From Colletes latitarsis (taxonomy: Eukaryota > Arthropoda > Insecta > Hymenoptera > Colletidae), in contig NW_027488367.1 in the NCBI RefSeq assembly GCF_051014445.1, forward strand, positions 22,057,501 to 22,121,500: a DNA stretch of 64,000 nucleotides. The letters are read 5' to 3'. Positions within the stretch are counted from its first letter, which is position 1. Every line of letters begins with the position of its first letter. The position numbers and the translations under genes are program-made. Below are positions 24,399 to 33,721 of this stretch, piece by piece. The notes beneath the pieces are model-generated. The model was not told the origin of the DNA, did no database searches, and saw only the letters and a list, made by a program, of their open reading frames with translations.

Positions 24399-26278
24399 TT
24401 AATTAATGGCCGCGCCAGCCTCCTCCCGGCCGTCCGTCCCCGTAGCACCGTCCACCTCCATGGAGGACGATGCCACCGCCCTCGGCACCGGAGCCGGTGC
24501 AGCCCGCCTCTTCCTCTCCTTCCGGGAGGGGGGGGGGAGCACTCCTTGCTCCCCACCCTGTGATCGGCTGGGCTCCCCATGTCCGCACACAGCGGGCAGT
24601 GGGGGGCCGCCGAGCACTGGCTCGCACGGTGCTCTTTGGCACCGCAGCGGTAACACTGACCGCTGCGGTCCACCGGCGAGGTGCACCACTGCCTCACGTG
24701 CCCCAATTCGAGGCAGCGGTGACACTGGAGCGGGCGCGGCGCGATGATTTCCACTCGCGCCGAAACCCACCCCACCAACACCCTCCCGGATTCCGCCACC
24801 TTACGGGCGGCGGAGAGGGGGCACCGGGCCCACACCGACCCGAGGCCGGAGGGCGACCTGCCGATCTCTCCGATCCGCAGGTCCTCCACAGGACAGTCCC
24901 CCGCCCTCGGAAGGGCACGGGACACATCCTGTGCGCTGACCGAGTCGTCCAGCCCACAAACGCTCATCTCCGTGCGCTTCGTGGGCCGGGCGACCCGGAC
25001 ACCTCGCTCGCCCAGCTGCTCCCGGAGCCTCTGGGCGAGACGATCCGCCTTCGCGCCGCCTTCTGCACCGGGGATCTCCAGCAAGAGACCCCCGGTCACG
25101 GCCCTCTTCGCCCTCACGGAGGCGATGCCCAGCTCTTCCAGGGAGATATTCTCCCTGGCGAGCCGCATCGCCTCCGCGAGGGTCAGGTCGCCCCCCTGCG
25201 CAACGGTCAGCGTCACCGCTGCCGTTTTTGGGGGACGACCTGGTCGTGCCTTCCCGACCTTCGCGGCCTTTACCTTGGCCGCCGGCGGCGGAGGCGGAGG
25301 CCGCGGTTGCGAGGCCTTCCTCGCCGCGCGCTTCGCCTTCCGCCCCACCACCTCACTCCACGCCACCCCCCCTTGGGAGGGTGCCGTGGAGGACGCGACC
25401 ACCGCGACCACGGGTACACCACCCCCCGTGGGGGTCGCGACCCGGGGCCCTGGTGCCGCAACGCTGGGCGGAGCCCTCACTCCGCCCTTCTTTGCCTTCC
25501 CCGACTGTACCGGAACAGGTCGGGGAGGCACCGCCTTCCTGCTGACCGCTCTTCCGGCGAGGAGCGCCTCCCGGAAGGCGGCCAGCTTGCCAACAATCAT
25601 GTCCCCAATCCTCCTCAGAAGATCGTCTTCTGAGGAGGACGGGGACTTCTTCACGGGCGGAGTGCGGGTGGAGGGGCCCGCGGTGCCCCGCACCACTGCC
25701 GCCGCACTCCGCTTATTTACCTCCGCCGAGGGACGCGACGGTGGAGGAGGAGGGAGGATGGGAGGGAGGGCCGCGCTGTTCCACAGCGCCTCTGCCCTCC
25801 TCCTCCCCTGTCGCTCCTCCTCCAACAGGAGCTGCAGACGGGCGTTCCGCCCTCTGAGCTCCCGCGCCGCCTCACACATTTCCTCCGCCGCGGCCTTCAG
25901 GACCTCCGCGCCACCGCTTTTCTGCCCCTTAAAGGCGCAGGCAGCGGCGACTTTCTCCACCCGCCTCAGGGACGAGGAGATCCTCTCCGATATCTCCTCG
26001 GTCACCTCGTCCCTGAGGCAACTCAGCCTCACCGACGGGCTCATCGCCACGCCCACCTCGACGACGGCCTGCCCCGCCCTCTTCCTCTTAGAGCCTATGA
26101 GGCTCCTGGTGGAGGAGAAGGACGAGACTGACGCAGTCTCGTCGTCCTCCTCCACCTTCCACGAAGCCGGGCCAGGCGATGGAGGCGGCGCGAGCGCCGT
26201 CACTCCAGTCCCAACACCGCCTTCGTCCTCCCCCTCTGACTTACCCCGTCCCATCCCCGTTTTAATATTGAACTCCAT
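24399..26278 (-). pseudogene. ORF1 of element 1 (gag-like RNA-binding protein), frameshifted tail
   Basis: ORF1 proteins of this clade bind element RNA and form the ribonucleoprotein. The start is ATG at 26278 (MEFNIKTGMGRGKSEGEDEG, the same as copy 2). The N-terminal half is low-complexity, Pro/Ala/Lys/Glu-rich with a predicted helical segment (residues ~90-165). A folded region follows, then three zinc knuckles: CHRCLELGHVRQWC-type, CYRCGAKEHRASQC-type and a longer CPLC...H...C. After the third knuckle, a G-run of 10 on the plus strand (24528-24537; 8 in copy 2) shifts the frame. The open frame then continues to 24272 inside ORF2 instead of stopping at 24399-24401. The knuckles survive, but about 45 native C-terminal residues are replaced and the stop-start coupling to ORF2 is lost. 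Confidence 0.93.
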
Positions 26279-26663
26279 AATATTCCCACGAGCAGGTCGG
26301 AAGAAAAGGTCCGCCCGGGCAGAGCCGCCTTACCCGGGTAAGCCTATATACTCCGGGGGTTCGGCAGGTTCCCCGGAGGTGGTCGCTTGGGATTGGGCCT
26401 TCTCCCCCAACCATGCATCCCATCGCCGCGCACCATAGCTTAGGATTGGAGGGCGATTTTATAGAGTCGCCATACTCGTGGCCCAGGCGGTTAAGCCAAG
26501 ACCCCCGTTCCTCCTGCCGTCACGTACCATTCACAAAACCAATAGGGAATTGTGAATGGGTCGTTGTGACGACCAACAGGAGGCTTACGGTGTGTGTATG
26601 ACTCGGGTACCCCGGGTTCGTTAAGCCCGTACTGCAGCTGAAAGGCTGGCAGCCCCTGAGGGT
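26279..26663 (-). promoter_or_regulatory. 5' UTR / presumed internal promoter region of element 1
   Basis: About 385 bp lie upstream of ORF1. Inverted repeats include 26527-26536 with 26550-26559 (CCATTCACAA), 26559-26564 with 26569-26574 (GGTCGT/ACGACC), and a palindrome TTACCCGGGTAA near 26331-26342. Non-LTR elements of this kind normally start transcription at their first base from an internal promoter, so this segment should contain it; no specific core promoter can be assigned. The segment is conserved almost base for base in copy 2. The last shared base is 26662 (..CCCTGAGG on the plus strand); the T at 26663 has no counterpart in either flank and may be an untemplated addition. Confidence 0.75.
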
Positions 26664-26679
26664 ATCAGACTCATACTTT
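26664..26679. repeat. Target-site duplication, right copy, element 1
   Basis: ATCAGACTCATACTTT is an exact copy of 20862-20877. It continues directly into CGCACACTTCACATACTCG, the normal continuation of the satellite monomer. Removing the element and one duplication therefore gives back an intact monomer. Confidence 0.9.
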
Positions 26680-27540
26680 CGCACACTTCACATACTCGTT
26701 GAACAGATCCTGGGTTATTTTCTGGTTTGGATCACATAGTAATGTGGGACCACACTGAAACAGTCAATTAAACCTAGTATCGATCAATATTTTAGAGAAT
26801 AATTCATGTTAGGTCTAGGTTAGGTCTGGGATTTGCACTCATCAGGCTCATACTTTCGCACACTTCACATACTCGTTTGACAGATCCTGGGTTATTTTCT
26901 GGTTTGGATCACGTAGTAATGTGGGACCACACTGAAACAGTCAATTAAACCTGGTTTCGATCAATATTTTAGAGAATAATTCATGTTATGTCTAGGTTAG
27001 GTCTGGGATTTGCTCTCATCAGGCTCATTCTTTCGCATATTTCTCATACTTGACGGCTAGATCCTGGGCTTTTTCTCGATTGCATCACGTAGTAATGAAG
27101 TACAACACTGAAACAGTCAATTAAACCTAGTTTCCATCAATATTTTAGAGGACAACGCATGTTAGGTCTAGGTTAGGCCTGGGATTTTCACTCATCAGAC
27201 TCATACTTTCGCATTCTTCACATACTTGTTGAACAGATCCTGGGTTATTTTCTGGTTTGGATCACGTAGTAATGTGGGACCACACTGAAACAGTCAATTA
27301 AACCTGGTTTCGATCAATATTTTAGAGAATAATTCATGTTATGTCTAGGTTAGGTCTGGGATTTGCTCTCATCAGGCTCATTCTTTCGCATATTTCTCAT
27401 ACTTGATGGCTAGATGCTGGGCTTTTTCTGGATTGCATCACGTAGTAATGAAGTACAACACTGAAACAGTCAATTAAACCTGGTTTCCATCATTATCTTA
27501 GAGGACAACGCAAGTTAGGTCTGGGATAGGTCTGGGATTT

Positions 27541-30183
27541 GCCCTCATCAGGCTCATACTTTCCGCGTTTTTCACATACTTGTTGAACAGATCCTGGGTT
27601 TTTTCTGGTTTGGATCACGTAGTAGTGTGGGACCACACTGAAACTATCAATTAAACCTGATCTTGATAAATATTTTAGAGGATAACGCATGTTAGGTCTG
27701 GGATAGGTCTGGGATTTGCCCTCATCAGACTCATACTTTCGCACAGTTCACATACTCGTTGAACAGATCCTGGGTTATTTTCTGGTTTGGATCACATAGT
27801 AATGTGGTACCACACTGAAACAGTCGATTAAACCAGGTTTCGATCAATATTTTTGAGGATAACGCATGTTAGGTCTTGGTTACGTCTGGGATTTTCACTC
27901 ATCAGACTCATACTTTCGCATATTTCTCATACTAGATGGCTAGATCCTGTGCTTTTTCTGGATTGCATCACGTTGTAATGAAGTACAACACTGAAACACT
28001 CAATTAAACCTGGTTTCGATCAATATTATTGAGGATAACGTGTGTTAGGTCTAGGTTAGGCCTGGGATTTTCACTCATCAGACTCATACTTTCGCGTTCT
28101 TCACATATTTGTTGAACGGATCTTGGGTTTTTTCTGGTGTGGATCACGTAGTAATGTGGTACCACACTGAAACAATCAATTAAACCTGATCTTGATAAAT
28201 ATTTTAGAGGATAACGCATGTTAGGTCTAGGTTAGGTCTGGGATTTGCTCTCATCAGGCTCATTCTTTCGCATATTTCTCATACTTGACGGCTAGATCCT
28301 GGGCTTTCCCTGGATTGCATCACGTAGTAATGTAGTACAACACTGAAACAGTCAATTAAACCTGGTTTCCATCACTATTTTAGAGGACAACGCATGTCAG
28401 GTCTAGGTTAGGCCTGGGATTGGCTCTCATCAGGGTCATACTTTCGCAGTTTTAACATACATGTTGACCTGATCGAGGGTATTTTCTGCTTTGGATCACG
28501 TAGTAAGGTGGTACCACACTGAAACAGTCCATTAAACCTGGTTTGGATCAATATTTTTGAGGATAACGCATGTTAGGTCTAGGTTAGGCCGGGGATTTTC
28601 ACTCATCAGACTCATACTTTCGCATATTTCTCATACTTCATGGCTAGATCCTGGGCTGTTTCTGGATTGTATCACATAGTAATGTGGTACCACGGTGAAA
28701 CAGTCGATTAAACCTGGTTTCGATCAATATTTTAGAGGATAACGCATGTTAAGTCTGGGATAGGTCTGGGATTTGATCACATCAGACTCATACTTTCGCG
28801 TTTTTCACATACTTTTTGAACAGATCCGGGGTTTTTTCTGGTTTGGATCACGTAGTAGTGTGGTACCACACTGAAACAGTCAATTAAACCTGGTTTTGAT
28901 CAATATTTTAGAGAATAATTCATGTTAGGTCTAGGTTAGGTCTGGGATTTGCTCTCATCAGGCTCATTCTTTCGCATATTTCTCATACTTGACGGCTAGA
29001 TCCTGGGCTTTTTCTCGATTGCATCACGTAGTAATGAAGTACAACACTGAAACAGTCAATTAAACCTGGTTTCCATCAATATTTTAGAGGACAACGCATG
29101 TTAGGTCTAGGTTAGGCCTGGGATTTGCCCTCATCAGGGTCATACTTTCGCAGTATTAACATACATGTTGACCTGATCGAGGGTTTTTTCTGCTTTGGAT
29201 CACGTAGTAAAGTGGTACCACACTGAAACAGTCCATTAAACCTGGTTTGGATCAATGTTTTAGAGGATAACGCATGTTAGGTCTAGGTTAGCCCTGGGAT
29301 TTTCACTCATCAGACTCATACTTTCGCAAATTTCGCATACTTCATTGGTAGATCCTGGGCTGTTTCTGGATAGTATCACGTAGTAATTTGGTACCACGCT
29401 GAAACAGTCAATTAAACCTGGTTTCGATCAATATTTTACAGGATAACGCAAGTTATGTCTGGCATAGGTCTGGGATTCGCCCTCATCAGACTCATACTTT
29501 CGCGTTTTTCATATACTTGTTGAACTGATCCTCGGCTTTTTCTGGTTTGGATCACGTAGTAATGTGGTACCACACTGAAACAGTCAATTAAACCTGGTTT
29601 CGATCAATATTTTAGAGAATAATTCATGTTAGGTCTAGGTTAGGTCTGGGATTTAATCTCATCAGGCTCATTCTTTCGCATATTTCTCATACTTGATGGC
29701 TAGAAGCTGGGCTTTTTCTGGATTGCATCACGTAGTAATGAAGTACAACACTGAAACAGTCAATTAAACCTGGTTTCCATCAATATCTTAGAGGACAACG
29801 CAAGTTAGGTCTGGGATAGGTCTGGGAATTGCCCTCATCAGGCTCAAACTTTCCGCGTTTTTCACATACTTGTTGATCAGATCCTGGGTTTTTTCTGGTT
29901 TGGATCACGTAGTAATTTGGTACCACGCTGAAACAGTCAATTAAACCTGGTTTCGATCAATATTTTACAGGATAACGCAAGTTATGTCTGGCATAGGTCT
30001 GGGATTCGCCCTCATCAGACTCATACTTTCGCGTTTTTCATATACTTGTTGAACTGATCCTCGGCTTTTTCTGGTTTGGATCACGTAGTAATGTGGTACC
30101 ACACTGAAACAGTCAATTAAACCTGGTCTTGATAAATATCTTAGAGGATAACGCATGTTAGGTCTGGGTTAGGTCTAGGATTT
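27541..30183. repeat. 15-monomer HOR, first copy (2,643 bp)
   Basis: GCCCTCATCAGGCTCATACT followed by the unusual TTCCGCG at 27,541 recurs at 30,184. Intermediate landmarks keep the same spacing: the distinctive GGTGTGGATCACG monomer at about 28,137 and 30,780, and the TTATTGAGGATAACGTGTG monomer at about 28,026 and 30,669. 2,643 divided by 15 is 176.2. The copies differ by very few bases, for example GAGGATAACG at 28,559 versus GAGGTTAACG at 31,202. Confidence 0.88.
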
Positions 30184-32826
30184 GCCCTCATCAGGCTCAT
30201 ACTTTCCGCGTTTTTCACATACTTGTTGAACAGATCCTGGGTTTTTTCTGGTTTGGATCACGTAGTAGTGTGGGACCACACTGAAACTATCAATTAAACC
30301 TGATCTTGATAAATATTTTAGAGGATAACGCATGTTAGGTCTGGGATAGGTCTGGGATTTGCCCTCATCAGACTCATACTTTCGCACAGTTCACATACTC
30401 GTTGAACAGATCCTGGGTTATTTTCTGGTTTGGATCACATAGTAATGTGGTACCACACTGAAACAGTCGATTAAACCAGGTTTCGATCAATATTTTTGAG
30501 GATAACGCATGTTAGGTCTTGGTTACGTCTGGGATTTTCACTCATCAGACTCATACTTTCGCATATTTCTCATACTAGATGGCTAGATCCTGTGCTTTTT
30601 CTGGATTGCATCACGTTGTAATGAAGTACAACACTGAAACACTCAATTAAACCTGGTTTCGATCAATATTATTGAGGATAACGTGTGTTAGGTCTAGGTT
30701 AGGCCTGGGATTTTCACTCATCAGACTCATACTTTCGCGTTCTTCACATATTTGTTGAACGGATCTTGGGTTTTTTCTGGTGTGGATCACGTAGTAATGT
30801 GGTACCACACTGAAACAATCAATTAAACCTGATCTTGATAAATATTTTAGAGGATAACGCATGTTAGGTCTAGGTTAGGTCTGGGATTTGCTCTCATCAG
30901 GCTCATTCTTTCGCATATTTCTCATACTTGACGGCTAGATCCTGGGCTTTCCCTGGATTGCATCACGTAGTAATGTAGTACAACACTGAAACAGTCAATT
31001 AAACCTGGTTTCCATCACTATTTTAGAGGACAACGCATGTCAGGTCTAGGTTAGGCCTGGGATTGGCTCTCATCAGGGTCATACTTTCGCAGTTTTAACA
31101 TACATGTTGACCTGATCGAGGGTATTTTCTGCTTTGGATCACGTAGTAAGGTGGTACCACACTGAAACAGTCCATTAAACCTGGTTTGGATCAATATTTT
31201 TGAGGTTAACGCATGTTAGGTCTAGGTTAGGCCGGGGATTTTCACTCATCAGACTCATACTTTCGCATATTTCTCATACTTCATGGCTAGATCCTGGGCT
31301 GTTTCTGGATTGTATCACATAGTAATGTGGTACCACGGTGAAACAGTCGATTAAACCTGGTTTCGATCAATATTTTAGAGGATAACGCATGTTAAGTCTG
31401 GGATAGGTCTGGGATTTGATCACATCAGACTCATACTTTCGCGTTTTTCACATACTTTTTGAACAGATCCGGGGTTTTTTCTGGTTTGGATCACGTAGTA
31501 GTGTGGTACCACACTGAAACAGTCAATTAAACCTGGTTTTGATCAATATTTTAGAGAATAATTCATGTTAGGTCTAGGTTAGGTCTGGGATTTGCTCTCA
31601 TCAGGCTCATTCTTTCGCATATTTCTCATACTTGACGGCTAGATCCTGGGCTTTTTCTCGATTGCATCACGTAGTAATGAAGTACAACACTGAAACAGTC
31701 AATTAAACCTGGTTTCCATCAATATTTTAGAGGACAACGCATGTTAGGTCTAGGTTAGGCCTGGGATTTGCCCTCATCAGGGTCATACTTTCGCAGTATT
31801 AACATACATGTTGACCTGATCGAGGGTTTTTTCTGCTTTGGATCACGTAGTAAAGTGGTACCACACTGAAACAGTCCATTAAACCTGGTTTGGATCAATG
31901 TTTTAGAGGATAACGCATGTTAGGTCTAGGTTAGCCCTGGGATTTTCACTCATCAGACTCATACTTTCGCAAATTTCGCATACTTCATTGGTAGATCCTG
32001 GGCTGTTTCTGGATAGTATCACGTAGTAATTTGGTACCACGCTGAAACAGTCAATTAAACCTGGTTTCGATCAATATTTTACAGGATAACGCAAGTTATG
32101 TCTGGCATAGGTCTGGGATTCGCCCTCATCAGACTCATACTTTCGCGTTTTTCATATACTTGTTGAACTGATCCTCGGCTTTTTCTGGTTTGGATCACGT
32201 AGTAATGTGGTACCACACTGAAACAGTCAATTAAACCTGGTTTCGATCAATATTTTAGAGAATAATTCATGTTAGGTCTAGGTTAGGTCTGGGATTTAAT
32301 CTCATCAGGCTCATTCTTTCGCATATTTCTCATACTTGATGGCTAGAAGCTGGGCTTTTTCTGGATTGCATCACGTAGTAATGAAGTACAACACTGAAAC
32401 AGTCAATTAAACCTGGTTTCCATCAATATCTTAGAGGACAACGCAAGTTAGGTCTGGGATAGGTCTGGGAATTGCCCTCATCAGGCTCAAACTTTCCGCG
32501 TTTTTCACATACTTGTTGATCAGATCCTGGGTTTTTTCTGGTTTGGATCACGTAGTAATTTGGTACCACGCTGAAACAGTCAATTAAACCTGGTTTCGAT
32601 CAATATTTTACAGGATAACGCAAGTTATGTCTGGCATAGGTCTGGGATTCGCCCTCATCAGACTCATACTTTCGCGTTTTTCATATACTTGTTGAACTGA
32701 TCCTCGGCTTTTTCTGGTTTGGATCACGTAGTAATGTGGTACCACACTGAAACAGTCAATTAAACCTGGTCTTGATAAATATCTTAGAGGATAACGCATG
32801 TTAGGTCTGGGTTAGGTCTAGGATTT
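30184..32826. repeat. 15-monomer HOR, second copy (2,643 bp)
   Basis: This is the direct tandem repeat of 27,541-30,183, nearly identical along its whole length. After about 32,826 the monomers no longer follow the start of the unit (CATACTTCCGCATATTTC replaces CATACTTTCCGCG), so the unit is present only twice. The near-identity implies a recent duplication or continuing homogenisation. Confidence 0.88.
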
Positions 32827-33154
32827 GCCCTCGTCAGGCTCATACTTCCGCATATTTCTCATACTTCATGGCTAGATCCTGGGCTATTTCTGGATTAGAT
32901 CACGTAGTAATGTGGTACCACACTGAAACAGTCAATTAAACCTGGTTTCCATCAATATCTTAGAGGACAACGCAAGTTAGGTCTGGGATAGGTCTTGGAT
33001 TTGCCCTCATCAGGCTCATACTTTCGCGTTTTTCACATACATTTTGAACAGATCCTGGGTTTTTTCTGGTTTGGATCACGTAGTAGTGTGGTACCACACT
33101 GAAACAGTCCATTAAACCTGGTAGGATCAATATTTTAGAGGATAACGCATGTTA

Positions 33155-33167
33155 GGTCTGGGTTAGG

Positions 33168-33170
<3 letters not shown>
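33155..33170. repeat. Target-site duplication, left copy, element 2
   Basis: GGTCTGGGTTAGGTCT lies directly before the T-run and is repeated exactly at 39165-39180. It comes from the TTAGG-like tract of the monomer, a different place from the target of element 1. The final T could also be counted in the poly(A). Confidence 0.92.

Positions 33171-33205
<35 letters not shown>
33171..33205 (-). other. Poly(A) tail of element 2 (seen as T-run on plus strand)
   Basis: There are 35 uninterrupted T on the plus strand after the target duplication (36 counting the shared T at 33170). A tail this long and pure is easily shortened by slippage, so it supports a young insertion, subject to assembly accuracy in homopolymers. 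Confidence 0.92.
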
Positions 33206-33206
<1 letters not shown>

Positions 33207-33721
33207 TCGTGGGGAAAATCTTCGAAAGACTCCCTCCCACCTCCTTGGGGAGAGGTGGGAGGGGTGTGTGGGATTCCCCGCGCCCGTACAACGACAGGCG
33301 CGGGACCTACCCACTAAAAACCCCACGGTGACCCTTCGGCACGCTTTGGGAGGATACCGGGAATCGCTCGAAGCATTCTTCCGGTATCCTCCCCGTGCCC
33401 GCGCTTTCGCGCCCATCCCCCGGGGGGACAGTCGGTCCCCCCAGTAGACACACTGCCTCATAGCGGCGGGACGGGGCCACTCCATCCCGCCGCTATCCGT
33501 CCCGGGGCCGCGTTTAGTGGCGGCTGCGAGACCCAACTCGCAACCGCCCGCGACCCCGTTTCCACCCCTCGGCGGCCGGGCGTTCATGGCCGCACCAGAC
33601 CGCCGAGGGTGCCTCCTCTTGCGTCGGACCGGTAGGGGGAGGCACTCCTACTCCCAGCCGGTCCGACCCGGCGCCGCCTGGCGGGAGGAGGGTCCCCTCA
33701 GGACCCCCCTCCCAGCCTAGG
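33206..33721 (-). other. 3' UTR of element 2, with hairpins and an alternative C-terminal frame
   Basis: The poly(A)-proximal 300 bp repeat the hairpins of copy 1: 33234-33243 with 33252-33261, 33348-33360 with 33381-33393, and 33461-33471 with 33485-33495. The part nearest ORF2 (about 33,514-33,804) remains open in the frame that forms the C-terminal tail of copy 1 (KLALVRWPEVVARSRG...RSRH). It may be former coding sequence separated from ORF2 by the 4-bp indel, or simply GC-rich UTR in which both frames lack stops. No other gene is seen. Confidence 0.7.

Larger units (their letters stand above)
21210..24399 (-). pseudogene. ORF2 of element 1 (endonuclease/reverse transcriptase), broken
   Basis: This would be the enzyme that nicks target DNA and copies element RNA into it. 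The first piece (24399 down to 23230, 389 codons) holds a complete APE-type endonuclease with the same residues as copy 2: N10/N12, E37, the GDFN motif at 124-127, D175 and SDH at 200-202. An extra T on the plus strand at 23243/23244, absent from copy 2, shifts the frame after WAPPV and stops translation. The second piece (in frame from 23210 to 21210) carries the RT, but goes from GGRSTID straight to RHRDGDMRR, replacing 69 residues that include the LDIANAF motif and its catalytic Asp. YADD, thumb and the C-terminal CCHC remain. The C-terminal tail, ending RSRH, is in a different frame from copy 2 because of a 4-bp indel near 21500. The endonuclease fragment could still be made; reverse transcription could not. 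Confidence 0.95.
20878..26663 (-). mobile_element. R1-clade non-LTR retrotransposon copy 1, full-length but defective
   Basis: A GC-rich element of about 5.8 kb sits inside AT-rich satellite and reads on the minus strand. From its 5' end it holds a 5' UTR (26663 to 26279), ORF1 with three zinc knuckles, ORF2 with endonuclease and reverse transcriptase, a hairpin-rich 3' UTR and poly(A). There are no long terminal repeats, and a 16-bp target duplication flanks it. The domain order, the LQANLNHCRAAQDLM opening of the endonuclease and the C-terminal CX2CX8HX4C motif fit the R1 clade (R1, TRAS, SART and relatives); I cannot place it in a named family. It cannot encode working proteins: the ORF1 tail is frameshifted, ORF2 has a 1-bp insertion, and 66 net codons including RT motif A are missing. 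It is otherwise almost identical to copy 2 at 33171-39164. Confidence 0.95.
26664..33170. repeat. Satellite array, middle block
   Basis: The same ~176-bp monomer family as the left block, lying between the two retrotransposons. It uses many GAGAATAATTCATG-type monomers with the variable core TTGATGGCTAGATCCTGGGC and the GAAGTACAACAC variant that breaks the dyad. The sequence from about 27,541 to 32,826 is two tandem copies of one 2,643-bp unit. The remaining flanks (26,664-27,540 and 32,827-33,170) are monomers outside that duplication. No gene is seen. Confidence 0.96.

Noticed and set aside
33135..33587. 150-codon frame across the poly(A) and 3' UTR of element 2 with a poly-lysine run
   Set aside because: The lysine run is the translated poly(A) and the C-terminus is satellite; it is an artefact of the element-target junction.
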